A DNA stretch of 41,574 bases from an uncultured Eubacteriales bacterium (GCA_902783575.1 CACZRP010000080.1:1-41574), one strand, 5' to 3'. Positions 15,498-22,692 are shown, counted from the stretch's first letter. Numbers and translations: made by a program. The notes: generated by a model not told the origin, from the letters alone.

Positions 15498-16259
15498 TCA
15501 AGGCAGCAGCAGTCCCAGCACCAGCAGCAGCTGGGCGCTGGTGTAGGTTTCCATGACGCCGCTGTCGGGCCGGTCCGTGAACAGATGAAAGGCCAGAATG
15601 GAATCCGAAATGACAAACAGCGCCGCCCCCAGGAAGCACAGCAGTCCTCCCAGGTTTCTTCCGGCGTTCAGATAGAGCCCCGCGGAAAGGAGCAGCACAA
15701 TCAGCATCACCAGATAGAGCATCAGCGGGACGCGGAGCTTCTTTGTTTCCGGCAGGAACAGCAGGCAGCGCACCATCAGGACTCCGTAGACCACTAGGAT
15801 CAGCAGCAGGATCAGCGGGAAAACCGCCCGGGAAAAGGTCGGGAACGAAAGCACCGAAATCGCACCGGTACGGGGCGTCAGAAAGGCGGTTACATAGAAG
15901 ATATGCCCAAGCAGAAAGGAAAAAAGGCCAAAGGGAAACAGGGCGGGAGAAAGCTCCAGCAGCGTGTCGCCGCCCCAGCCAAAGATCAGCGCGAAGATCA
16001 CGCTAACCAGAGAGCTTCGGGGCAGAAAGGCCGCTTCCAAGGGCCAGCCCAGCAGACTGCTGGACAGATAGAAGCCCAGCAGCAGGGGCATCAGGAAAAA
16101 CTTCAGCAGGCGGAACCGGCGGGTATAGATCCGGCGCTTCAGGGCCGTCAGATCCTCCGGCTGAAGGCGGCCGGCCCGCAGGTGGCTTCGTTTTTCCGCC
16201 CAGATACAGTCACCAATGGAAAACAGAAAATACAGTAAAAACAGCAGAAGGCTCAGCAT
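15498..16259 (-). CDS. YhhN/TMEM86-type lysoplasmalogenase family protein
   Basis: 253 residues with about eight hydrophobic segments. The start at 16259 has GGAGG 6 bases upstream; the longer open frame to 16304 has none. The motifs resemble the YhhN/TMEM86 family: FGWGGDTLLE (about 107-116), GHIFYVTAF, and GAALFVISDSILAF (about 208-221), where the two Asp residues are the likely catalytic pair. The family includes enzymes that cleave the vinyl-ether bond of lysoplasmalogens, lipids found in many anaerobic Clostridia. It lies between the LacI-type gene and the serpin, all on the minus strand. Confidence 0.82.
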   Translation of the reverse strand: MLSLLLFLLYFLFSIGDCIWAEKRSHLRAGRLQPEDLTALKRRIYTRRFRLLKFFLMPLLLGFYLSSSLLGWPLEAAFLPRSSLVSVIFALIFGWGGDTLLELSPALFPFGLFSFLLGHIFYVTAFLTPRTGAISVLSFPTFSRAVFPLILLLILVVYGVLMVRCLLFLPETKKLRVPLMLYLVMLIVLLLSAGLYLNAGRNLGGLLCFLGAALFVISDSILAFHLFTDRPDSGVMETYTSAQLLLVLGLLLP

Positions 16260-16330
16260 GATTTTCCTCCTGGCCCGAAGGCTTTCCTGCGGGTCTGACC
16301 GCAAGGGGTGTACTGTCAGTTGTCCGTTCC

Positions 16331-17320
16331 TTAAACCGTCATTCCCCGCTGCACCTGCACCGGAATCAGCAGGGATTCTTTTTCCACCTCCCGGCCATCG
16401 ATGAGGGAAAGCAGCATCTGCATGGCCTCGGTGGCGATCATATCCGGATTCTGCTGGATGGTGGCGAAGGGCTGATCGCAGTAGCGGGAGACCCGCTCCC
16501 CATCGAAGCCCACCACCCGGACCTTCTCCGGCACCGGCACGTTCATGTCCCGAAGGGCCACCAGGGCCCCATAGGCCCGCCAGTCGCTGCAGGCAAAGAT
16601 GGAATCAAAGCTCTGCCCTTTGGCCAGCAGGTAGGAAACGATATCATGAGCGGAATTGAAGGCGGATTTGAAGGGCTCACCGTCGTGAATATAAATATCC
16701 CCGCTGCTGCCGGCTTCGGAATCCCATTCATCCTTAAATCCCCGGATGCGCCGGGATTCGGAGCTCTGGGTATGGCGGTTGTTGAGAATCACCGGCCGGT
16801 GACAGCCCTTCTCCAGCAGCAGCCGGGCCGCCAGCCGCCCGCCCACATATTCATCGGAAAAAATCCGGTAGACCTTGCCCTGATAGGAAACGGCGCTGGA
16901 GCTCAGCACCTGAATCAGCGGGACGAAGGATTCCGCCCTGACCTTTTCCAGAGGAGTGCCCAGCAGGATGATGCCTGCGGGCTGCTCGCTCTGAAGATGA
17001 GTAATCAGCTCCTCCTGGGACTGGTTCTCCAGGTAGATCCGCAGCAGGTAGCCCTTGCGGCCCAGGTACCGGGTCAGACAGGTGAGTATATTATTGTAGA
17101 GTTCGTTGGAAAGATCGGTGACCACCGCCGCGATGGCGGGCGCCGACGGCTCCTTTTCAGCCTGGAGACTGTAGCCCTCCGCGGCAAGAGCGGAAAGCAC
17201 CGTCTGCCGGGTTTCCTCGGAAAAACTCCCGATGCCCGCAGCGATGCGGGACACGGTGGCCGGGGAAACATTCAGTGACCGGGCAATCTCCCGGAAGGAT
17301 TTCTTTTTTGTGACAGCCAT
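16331..17320 (-). CDS. LacI-family transcriptional regulator
   Basis: 329 residues. An N-terminal LacI helix-turn-helix (SFREIARSLNVSPATVSRIAAG, about 8-29, in two parts) is followed by a periplasmic-binding-protein-like sensor domain (about 60-329) with FACSDWRAYGALVALRDMNV and VRVVGFDG. It likely binds a sugar or sugar phosphate. It is divergent from rpiB and the alsE-like gene, and a perfect palindrome GCAACATGTTGC overlaps its own -35 element, so it is probably autoregulated and may control rpiB. The hinge helix lacks the usual L-A-R-S-L motif, so minor-groove binding may differ. GGAG precedes the ATG by about 11 bases. Confidence 0.9.
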   Translation of the reverse strand: MAVTKKKSFREIARSLNVSPATVSRIAAGIGSFSEETRQTVLSALAAEGYSLQAEKEPSAPAIAAVVTDLSNELYNNILTCLTRYLGRKGYLLRIYLENQSQEELITHLQSEQPAGIILLGTPLEKVRAESFVPLIQVLSSSAVSYQGKVYRIFSDEYVGGRLAARLLLEKGCHRPVILNNRHTQSSESRRIRGFKDEWDSEAGSSGDIYIHDGEPFKSAFNSAHDIVSYLLAKGQSFDSIFACSDWRAYGALVALRDMNVPVPEKVRVVGFDGERVSRYCDQPFATIQQNPDMIATEAMQMLLSLIDGREVEKESLLIPVQVQRGMTV

Positions 17321-17363
17321 GGCAAAAGGCGCTCCTTTTCCTTAATTATATAGGATTGACTGT

Positions 17364-17392
17364 ATTATACAACAGTTTTCTCAATAATGCAA
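17364..17392 (-). promoter_or_regulatory. Promoter of the LacI-family regulator
   Basis: On the minus strand TTGCAT (17387-17392), 17 bases, TATAAT (17364-17369). Confidence 0.65.
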
Positions 17393-17400
17393 CATGTTGC
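17389..17400. promoter_or_regulatory. Palindromic operator candidate for the LacI-family regulator
   Basis: GCAACATGTTGC is a perfect 12-base palindrome with a central C-A-T-G. It overlaps the -35 of the regulator's promoter and lies 30 bases upstream of the rpiB -35. Position and symmetry suit LacI-type binding, although many family operators have a central C-G. Confidence 0.6.
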
Positions 17401-17430
17401 GTAAAAGAAAGAAAAATGTTACACGATTCG

Positions 17431-17459
17431 TTGACGGGGCATTCCCTTCATGGTAAAAT
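17431..17459 (+). promoter_or_regulatory. rpiB operon promoter
   Basis: TTGACG (17431-17436), 17-base spacer, TAAAAT (17454-17459), about 60 bases before the rpiB start. Confidence 0.8.
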
Positions 17460-17520
17460 CAGGACAGTTCAAAGAGATGACTACGAGCATAATTCAATCA
17501 TATAAACAGGAGCAGAGAAA

Positions 17521-17985
17521 ATGAAGAAATTAGCGATTGGCAACGATCATGTGGCAGTGGAAATGAAAAAGGAAATCATGGCTTATCTTCAGGAGAAGGG
17601 CTATGAGCTGATCAATGTGGGCACCGATGTTCCCGGAAGCTTTGATTATCCCATTTCCGGCTACAAGGTAGCCAAAATGGTGGCCGCCGGCGAGGTGGAC
17701 GGAGGTATCCTGATCTGCGGTACCGGCGTGGGCATCTCCCTGTCCGCCAACAAGGTGAAGGGCATCCGCTGCTGTGTCTGCTCCGAGCCCTATTCCGCCA
17801 AGCTTTCCAAACAGCACAACAATACCAACATTATCGCCTTCGGCGCCCGGGTCGTGGGCGTGGAGCTGGCAAAAATGATCGTGGACTCCTGGCTGGAAGC
17901 CGAGTTTGAAGGCGGCCGCCATCAGAGAAGAATCGACATGATCAGGGAAATCGAAGAAACCCAGAACCTGGAGGCGGCCCAGTGA
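17521..17985 (+). CDS. rpiB: Ribose-5-phosphate isomerase B (or allose-6-phosphate isomerase)
   Basis: 154 residues of the RpiB/LacAB family. It starts KKLAIGNDHVAVEMK (Asp9-His10 at the sugar site), then GGILICGTGVGIS with the catalytic Cys66, and KQHNNTNIIAFGARVVG with His99 and the phosphate-binding loop. It interconverts ribose 5-phosphate and ribulose 5-phosphate, or allose 6-phosphate and allulose 6-phosphate. The next gene looks like AlsE, so the allose/allulose route is a real alternative. A purine-rich AGGAGCAGAG site precedes the ATG. The pair GTGA couples it to the epimerase. Confidence 0.92.
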   Translation: MKKLAIGNDHVAVEMKKEIMAYLQEKGYELINVGTDVPGSFDYPISGYKVAKMVAAGEVDGGILICGTGVGISLSANKVKGIRCCVCSEPYSAKLSKQHNNTNIIAFGARVVGVELAKMIVDSWLEAEFEGGRHQRRIDMIREIEETQNLEAAQ

Positions 17986-18629
17986 GCGAACGACTGCTTT
18001 GCCCCAGCCTGATGTGCGCGGACTTCGGGCATCTCTATGAGAATGTGAAGGCCCTGGATGAGGCGGGAACGGATATTTTCCACTGCGATATCATGGATGG
18101 AACCTTTGTGCCCAACATCACCATGGGCATTTCCGACGTGAAGGCCGTGAAAACTGCCACCTCAAAACCCGTGGACTGCCATCTGATGATTGAGAATCCC
18201 TCCACCAAGGTGGACTGGTTCATCGACGCCGGGGCGGACATCATCTATATCCATCCCGAAACGGAACGCTTTGTGGCCAGAACCCTCACCCATATCCGGC
18301 AGCGGGGCGTAAAGGCAGGCCTGGCCATCGATCCAGATACCTCCCTGGCCACGGTGGAGGAGATGCTTCCCTTCTGTGACTATGTGATGGTCATGACAGT
18401 AAATCCCGGCTTCGCGGGACAGAAATTTATCCCTTCAACCAAGGACAAAATCCGCCGCCTGGTTCAGATGAAGAATCAGTATGGATTTAAGATCATGATC
18501 GACGGCGCCTGCTCTCCCGAGGTGATCTCGGAACTGTCCGGCATGGGAGCCGACGGCTTTGTTCTGGGTACCAGCGCCCTGTTCGGCAAGGGCCGGCCTT
18601 ATAAAGAATTAATGGAGGAGCTTCGATGA
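17982..18629 (+). CDS. Ribulose-phosphate / allulose-6-phosphate 3-epimerase
   Basis: 215-residue TIM barrel of the ribulose-phosphate 3-epimerase family. It starts at GTG (17982), overlapping the rpiB stop as GTGA, with GGAGG upstream. It has CPSLMCADFG, HCDIMDGTFVPN (metal His and Asp), DCHLMIENP, VMVMTVNPGFAGQKF and DGACSPE. The combination CPSLMC, HPET and GTSALF is closer, from memory, to E. coli AlsE (allulose-6-phosphate 3-epimerase) than to Rpe. It acts in the cytoplasm on a ketose phosphate with a divalent metal. Its last codons overlap the ATG of a truncated GH1 gene. Confidence 0.88.
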   Translation: MSERLLCPSLMCADFGHLYENVKALDEAGTDIFHCDIMDGTFVPNITMGISDVKAVKTATSKPVDCHLMIENPSTKVDWFIDAGADIIYIHPETERFVARTLTHIRQRGVKAGLAIDPDTSLATVEEMLPFCDYVMVMTVNPGFAGQKFIPSTKDKIRRLVQMKNQYGFKIMIDGACSPEVISELSGMGADGFVLGTSALFGKGRPYKELMEELR

Positions 18630-18724
18630 GTTTTCCGAAAAATTTCCGGTGGGGAACCTCTGTCAGCGCTGCTCAGATTGAGGGCACTCGGATGCGCTGC
18701 CCCGGCCGCTTTGAGGGGACATGA
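18626..18724 (+). pseudogene. Truncated GH1 beta-glucosidase / 6-phospho-beta-glucosidase (N-terminal stump)
   Basis: A 32-codon frame starts with ATGA overlapping the epimerase stop and follows its own GGAGG site. Its first 20 residues (FPKNFRWGTSVSAAQIEG after MS) match the start of family 1 glycosidases, whose N-terminal signature reads like F-P-x-x-F-x-W-G-x-x-x-S-A-x-Q-x-E-G. After codon 20 the similarity stops abruptly and a TGA follows at 18722-18724. The remaining 430 or so residues are absent, and a terminator follows at once. This is best read as a deletion that removed the glycosidase from the rpiB/epimerase operon. Confidence 0.75.
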
Positions 18725-18725
18725 T

Positions 18726-18755
18726 AGACTGCTTCGGTAACGGGGCAGTCTTTTT
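18726..18755 (+). terminator. Terminator of the rpiB operon
   Basis: AGACTGC (18726-18732), a loop of 12 bases with some internal pairing, GCAGTCT (18745-18751), then TTTT. Confidence 0.85.
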
Positions 18756-18765
18756 ATTTTCTCTA

Positions 18766-18794
18766 TTGACTTCCGTCCGGGGATATGATAATAT
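18766..18794 (+). promoter_or_regulatory. Promoter of the Crp/Fnr-type regulator and ABC operon
   Basis: TTGACT (18766-18771), 17 bases, TAATAT (18789-18794). The start codon lies about 44 bases downstream. Confidence 0.65.
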
Positions 18795-18837
18795 ACAGCG
18801 CGGATCAAAAATTGTATCATTTGAGACAGGTTTTGAG

Positions 18838-19485
18838 ATGAAACTAACAAAATCACAGCGTGAAACCGTAGGAAACAGCTTCCTGCTGAAGGATCTGGCT
18901 TTGGAAGACCGGGACCGGATTCTGGACAGTCTGGAAGCGGAAAGCTACCGGGGCGGAGAACCCATCTACACACCCTCGGAGTTCAAAAGGGCTCTGGGGA
19001 TTGTGGCGGAAGGGGAGGTTTCTGTCATGAAGCCCGGCGGCGCCCAGCTGAATGTCATCCCCAAGGGAGGATGCTTCGGTGCGGCGGCCCTGTTTGATGA
19101 CAGCGAAACGGACTTTGCCTATGTGACAACACTGATTGCCCATAAGGCCTGCCAGGTGGTTTTCATTTCCGATGAGCAGCTGGAGGCATGGATTGTCCGG
19201 TATCCGGTGATGGCTCTTGGGTATATCCGGTTCCTTTCCGGCCGGGTGCGCTTCCTCAACCGGAGGATTGATTCTTTCACATCCCCCAGCTCGGAAGAGG
19301 CCCTGATCAAATACCTGAAGGAAAAGGCCGGCGAAGATGGACAGCTGCAGGTGACAGGGGGCTATGCCCGCATGGCCAGAAGCCTCTCCATGAGCCGGGC
19401 TACGCTGTACCGGGCTTTATCCCGGCTTGAATCCGATGGTCTGATCCGAAAAGACGGTAATCTTATCGTTATTGTATCCAGATAG
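18838..19485 (+). CDS. Crp/Fnr-family transcriptional regulator
   Basis: 215 residues, starting at the ATG at 18838; the open frame extends upstream through the terminator and promoter, so the longer form is rejected. The N-terminal half is a cyclic-nucleotide-binding-like beta barrel (about 15-120, with GIVAEGEVSVMK and GGCFGAAALFDD). A dimer helix follows, then a Crp-type helix-turn-helix at the C-terminus (GYARMARSLSMSRATLYRALSR, in two parts, about 180-201). No Cys cluster for an iron-sulfur centre is visible, so it is not a classical Fnr. It lies 12 bases before the ABC substrate-binding gene and probably controls it. Confidence 0.87.
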   Translation: MKLTKSQRETVGNSFLLKDLALEDRDRILDSLEAESYRGGEPIYTPSEFKRALGIVAEGEVSVMKPGGAQLNVIPKGGCFGAAALFDDSETDFAYVTTLIAHKACQVVFISDEQLEAWIVRYPVMALGYIRFLSGRVRFLNRRIDSFTSPSSEEALIKYLKEKAGEDGQLQVTGGYARMARSLSMSRATLYRALSRLESDGLIRKDGNLIVIVSR

Positions 19486-19497
19486 GAGAGTATTGTA

Positions 19498-20673
19498 ATG
19501 AAGAAAGTACTGAGTTCACTGTTGGTTCTGGTCCTGGCTCTGAGCCTGATGACCGGATGTTCTAAAGAAGCTGCCCCCGAGACCACCGAGTCTGCAGCCG
19601 CCGCTTCCGAGGCCACTGAGGCTTCTGAAGCTTCCAAGGAAGAAGCTCCCGCTGAGTCCTCCGAGGCTGCTGCTGAGTCTTCCGAAGCTGCTGCTGAGTC
19701 TTCTGAAGCTGCTGCTGAGTCCTCCGAAGCTGCTGAGACTTCCGAGACTGCTGAGTCCGAGGTTCCCGCTGAGACCGCGAAGGAAACTGTTCGCATCGCT
19801 GCCCTGAAGGGCCCCACCTCTCTTGGCATGCTGCAGATGATGGACGCTGCCGAGAAGGGCGAAGCTCCCGATGATTATCAGTTCACTCTGGCCGGCGCCG
19901 CTGACGAGATCCTGGGCGACATTATCCAGGGCAACTTCGATATTGCCGCTGTTCCCATCAACGTGGCAGCTGTTCTTTACAACAAGACCGAAGGCAAGGT
20001 TCAGCTGGCTGCTGACAACGCCCTGGGCGTTCTGTATTTCCTGGAAGCCGGCGACACCATTCATTCTATCGCTGACCTGAAGGGCAAGACCGTGTACACC
20101 ACCGGTCAGGGCGCCACTCCCGAGTACACCCTGAACTACCTGCTGACCCAGAACGGTCTGGTTCCCGGCGAGGATGTCATCATCGAGTACATGTCCGAGG
20201 CTGCCGAGATCGGTGCCCAGATTGCTGCCGGCAACTGCGAAGTCGCCATGGCTCCTCAGCCCTATGCCACTGCCATCCAGGTTCAGAACGAAGGCTGGCA
20301 TGTAGCCCTTTCCCTGAACGATGCCTGGAAGGAAGTCAACCAGGATTCCGGTCTGATCACCGGCTGCATCGTGGTTCAGAAAGCCTTTGCCGAGGCTCAT
20401 CCCGAAGTGATGGCCCGTTTCATGGAAGCCTACAAGTCTTCCGTTGACTGGGTCAACGCCAATCCTGCCGATGCCGGTCAGTTGGCCGAGCATTTCGACA
20501 TCACCAAGGCCGGCGTAGCCACCAAGGCCATCCCCTTCTGCAACATTGTCTGCATCAGCGGTGACGAGATGAAGGCCATGACCTCCGGCTACCTGCAGAT
20601 CCTCTTCGACGCCAATCCGGCCTCTGTCGGCGGCACCATGCCGGCGGATGACTTCTACTACGGCGCCAACTGA
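19498..20673 (+). CDS. ABC transporter substrate-binding lipoprotein (NitT/TauT/NMT1-like)
   Basis: 391 residues. A lipoprotein signal ends LMTGC (Cys20 or 21). A low-complexity Ala/Glu/Ser linker follows (about 22-95) with four 7-residue repeats of AESSEAA. The binding domain, about 97-391, is of the NMT1/THI5/TauA type: VRIAALKGPTSLGMLQ, DIAAVPINVAAVLYNK, IADLKGKTVYTTGQGATPEY and GNCEVAMAPQPYATA. Such proteins carry sulfonates, nitrate, bicarbonate, pyrimidines or similar small molecules; the ligand cannot be read from sequence. Codon use favours GCT and GTT more than its neighbours, suggesting high expression. AGGAGAG precedes the ATG. Confidence 0.9.
   Translation: MKKVLSSLLVLVLALSLMTGCSKEAAPETTESAAAASEATEASEASKEEAPAESSEAAAESSEAAAESSEAAAESSEAAETSETAESEVPAETAKETVRIAALKGPTSLGMLQMMDAAEKGEAPDDYQFTLAGAADEILGDIIQGNFDIAAVPINVAAVLYNKTEGKVQLAADNALGVLYFLEAGDTIHSIADLKGKTVYTTGQGATPEYTLNYLLTQNGLVPGEDVIIEYMSEAAEIGAQIAAGNCEVAMAPQPYATAIQVQNEGWHVALSLNDAWKEVNQDSGLITGCIVVQKAFAEAHPEVMARFMEAYKSSVDWVNANPADAGQLAEHFDITKAGVATKAIPFCNIVCISGDEMKAMTSGYLQILFDANPASVGGTMPADDFYYGAN
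19651..19734 (+). repeat. Four tandem 21-base coding repeats in the lipoprotein linker
   Basis: Units at 19651-19671, 19672-19692, 19693-19713 and 19714-19734 each encode AESSEAA and differ by a few synonymous bases. They form the spacer that holds the binding domain away from the membrane. Copy number may vary between strains by slippage. Confidence 0.9.
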
Positions 20674-20676
20674 AGA

Positions 20677-21489
20677 ATGAAAAATCCTAAACAACAAACC
20701 ATAGCCCGAAAGGTCGGCATCAGAATTCTGGTGCTGGCCTTTTGGCTAATTATCTGGCAAATTGCTTATACCCTGATTGGCAGCGATCTTCTGCTGAGTT
20801 CTCCCCTGACCGTAGCCCAGCGTATTCTGACGCTGGCCCAAACCGGAGAATTTTGGGCCACCATCGGCCGGTCCTTTGCCAGGATCATGGCCGGCTTTCT
20901 GCTGGCCCTGCTGATGGGAAGCCTTTTGGGAACTCTCACTTCCCATGTACCCGGACTGGATTCCCTGATCCGTCTGCCCATGAGCATCATCAAGGCGACG
21001 CCGGTGGCTTCCTTCGTTATTCTGGCGCTGATGTGGCTTTCCGGCAGAAATCTTTCCATTTTCATCTGCTTCCTGGTGGTGCTTCCCATGATCTGGACCA
21101 GCGTGGATCAGGGCTTCCGCAGTGTGGATGAAAAGCTGCTGGAGGTGGCCAGGGTGTTTCATATGTCCCTGGGCCAGCGGCTGCGCGCCATCTATGTGCC
21201 GGCCATTCTCCCTTATTTGCTGTCTACCCTGCGGGTGGCCATTGGCTTTGTCTGGAAATCCGGCGTGGCCGGTGAAGTCATCGCGGCTCCCAAGGGTACC
21301 ATTGGCCGGCAGCTCTACGATGCCAAGGTCTACCTGGAGACAGCGGATCTTTTCGCCTGGACCCTGGTGGTGATTGTACTTTCGGTACTGATCGAAAAGC
21401 TGGTGATCCGGCTGATTGACCGGATCGCGGCCAAATACAGCTCCGCCGGCGGTGAAGAGCAGGCCCGGCAGGAAGGTGAAGCGGCATGA
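20677..21489 (+). CDS. ABC transporter permease (NitT/TauT-type)
   Basis: 270 residues with about six membrane segments. The EAA loop that contacts the ATPase is seen as EVARVFHMSLGQRLRAIYVP (about 153-172), and the overall pattern matches the SsuC/TauC-type permease domain. It starts 3 bases after the substrate-binding gene and overlaps the ATPase gene by 4 bases. It forms the membrane channel of an importer with the products of 19498 and 21486. Confidence 0.9.
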   Translation: MKNPKQQTIARKVGIRILVLAFWLIIWQIAYTLIGSDLLLSSPLTVAQRILTLAQTGEFWATIGRSFARIMAGFLLALLMGSLLGTLTSHVPGLDSLIRLPMSIIKATPVASFVILALMWLSGRNLSIFICFLVVLPMIWTSVDQGFRSVDEKLLEVARVFHMSLGQRLRAIYVPAILPYLLSTLRVAIGFVWKSGVAGEVIAAPKGTIGRQLYDAKVYLETADLFAWTLVVIVLSVLIEKLVIRLIDRIAAKYSSAGGEEQARQEGEAA

Positions 21490-22148
21490 AAATTGAAGTC
21501 AAAAATCTGTCCTTTTCCTACGAACGGGGCAATGGCCGGGGCCATGACCAAAGAGATGCTGCCAGGGAAGTGCTGAAAGGTTCTTCCGCCAAGGAGACGC
21601 TGAATCATTCCGCCAAGGAAGTCCTGAAGGATGTATCCCTTTCCTTTTCCGATGAGAAGCCCACGGTGCTGCTTTCTCCCTCCGGCAGCGGCAAGACCAC
21701 GCTGCTGCGGATTTTGTGCGGCTTTCTGAAGCCGGACAGCGGCGAAATCACCGGCCTTGGGAAGGATGAGAAAATCAGTGTGGTATTTCAGGAGGATCGT
21801 CTCTTTGATACCATGAATATATATGAAAACTGGCGGATTGCGGATCCCGGCCTCAGCGAGGCTGAAGCGAAGCAGCTGGCCTCCGAGCTGGATCTGGCGG
21901 AGGAGGTGCTGAAGGAGAAGCCCGCCACCCTTTCCGGAGGCATGCGCCGCCGGGCGGCTGTGGGCCGGGCGCTGCTGTATCCTGCGCGGGTGGTGCTCAT
22001 GGATGAGCCCTTCCAGGGACTGGACGAGGAGACCCGGGCCCGGGTGATTCGCACGGTTCGCGAGCGATGCCGGGGCAAGGCCCTGCTGGTCATCACCCAC
22101 GATCCGGAAGACGCAGGCCTTCTGGGCGCCGACATCTGCCGGCTGTGA
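21486..22148 (+). CDS. ABC transporter ATP-binding protein (NitT/TauT-type)
   Basis: 220 residues. Walker A reads LSPSGSGKTT (about 63-72), with Ser where the first Gly is usual. The Q-loop is VVFQEDRLF, the signature LSGGMRRR, Walker B VVLMDEPFQGLD, and the H-loop VITHDPEDA. The Ser and an extra segment at about residues 14-44 are unusual: three 8-residue repeats (AREVLKGS, SAKETLNH, SAKEVLKD) have expanded the N-terminal beta region. The rest looks functional. The ATG overlaps the permease end, and a terminator follows. Confidence 0.9.
   Translation: MKIEVKNLSFSYERGNGRGHDQRDAAREVLKGSSAKETLNHSAKEVLKDVSLSFSDEKPTVLLSPSGSGKTTLLRILCGFLKPDSGEITGLGKDEKISVVFQEDRLFDTMNIYENWRIADPGLSEAEAKQLASELDLAEEVLKEKPATLSGGMRRRAAVGRALLYPARVVLMDEPFQGLDEETRARVIRTVRERCRGKALLVITHDPEDAGLLGADICRL
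21561..21632 (+). repeat. Three tandem 24-base repeats inside the ATPase gene
   Basis: Units 21561-21584, 21585-21608 and 21609-21632 encode AREVLKGS, SAKETLNH and SAKEVLKD. The last unit is the native VLKDVSLSF strand region, so the first two look like duplications in frame. Confidence 0.75.
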
Positions 22149-22177
22149 AGGCCGCAGGTCCGTTGAACCCTTTCATT

Positions 22178-22210
22178 CCTCTACTGCATCCGCCGCGGTA
22201 GAGGATTTTT
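22178..22210 (+). terminator. Terminator of the ABC importer operon
   Basis: CCTCTAC (22178-22184) pairs with GTAGAGG (22198-22204), followed by ATTTTT. Confidence 0.85.
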
Positions 22211-22254
22211 CTTATATTGACGCCCTCAAGGCTTCTGCGGCTACACGCTGACTG

Positions 22255-22515
22255 TCACAAAATCTCGTCATACTGATGATCTGTGACAATTTTTCAAAAC
22301 ACTTTCACAGATTCGTGTGCATGAGCCAGTTTTGTGAAAATATTTTCTCACAAAACTGCCCAAATCAATGGTTTTGTTATAATTACTGTCACAGATCATA
22401 GGGACGTGGCCTTATCTGTGACAATGTTCTGTCACAAACCAGGCCGTCCAGGGCGTTCTTGTGAAACTCATTCGAAGAATTGTCACAAAACCTATAGAAA
22501 GTACGATAAATGTGA
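22255..22515. repeat. TGTGA/TCACA box array, copy B (12 boxes)
   Basis: Twelve boxes alternate strictly: TCACA 22255, TGTGA 22282, TCACA 22305, TGTGA 22333, TCACA 22348, TGTTA 22375 (degenerate), TCACA 22389, TGTGA 22417, TCACA 22432, TGTGA 22460, TCACA 22483, TGTGA 22511 (first base given). Gaps are 22, 18, 23, 10, 22, 9, 23, 10, 23, 18 and 23 bases. From TCACA to TGTGA the gap is always 22 or 23; from TGTGA to TCACA it is 9-10 or 18. The linkers are otherwise unlike each other. The last seven boxes match copy A (100-239) in spacing and partly in sequence. There is no open frame of note. Confidence 0.85.
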
Positions 22516-22559
22516 AACTGAGTCAGCTGGGAAACGCCCCCCAGCACCCAGGCTCTAAT

Positions 22560-22598
22560 CAAATTGACGTGGCCTGCGGCCATGCTCGCATCAATTTG
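22560..22598. other. Hairpin following array B
   Basis: CAAATTGA (22560-22567) pairs with TCAATTTG (22591-22598), and TGGCC (22570-22574) with GGCCA (22578-22582) inside it. An outer pairing of 22523-22530 with 22605-22612 is possible. As in copy A, the array is followed by a structured segment, although the sequences differ. Confidence 0.55.
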
Positions 22599-22692
22599 CC
22601 CCGGCCGGCTGAGTCCTTATATTGCAAAAAGTGTATAAATATGATAGACTAACTCATAGTATGCCATTTTTGTTTTTTTTTTGGAACTGAAA

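Noticed and set aside
15466..15639. Longer N-terminus for the serpin
   Set aside because: The extension overlaps the lysoplasmalogenase gene and lies before a perfect lipoprotein signal with AAAGGAGG.
18721..18837. Longer N-terminus for the Crp/Fnr-type regulator
   Set aside because: The extension would run through a clear terminator and the promoter and has no ribosome site.
22255..22515. CRISPR array
   Set aside because: The conserved units are only five bases, alternate in orientation, and no cas gene is present. Repeats of 23-40 bases are absent.
22681..22692. TTG start for alr
   Set aside because: It follows a run of T with no ribosome site, and the ATG four codons on aligns with the usual start of the family.
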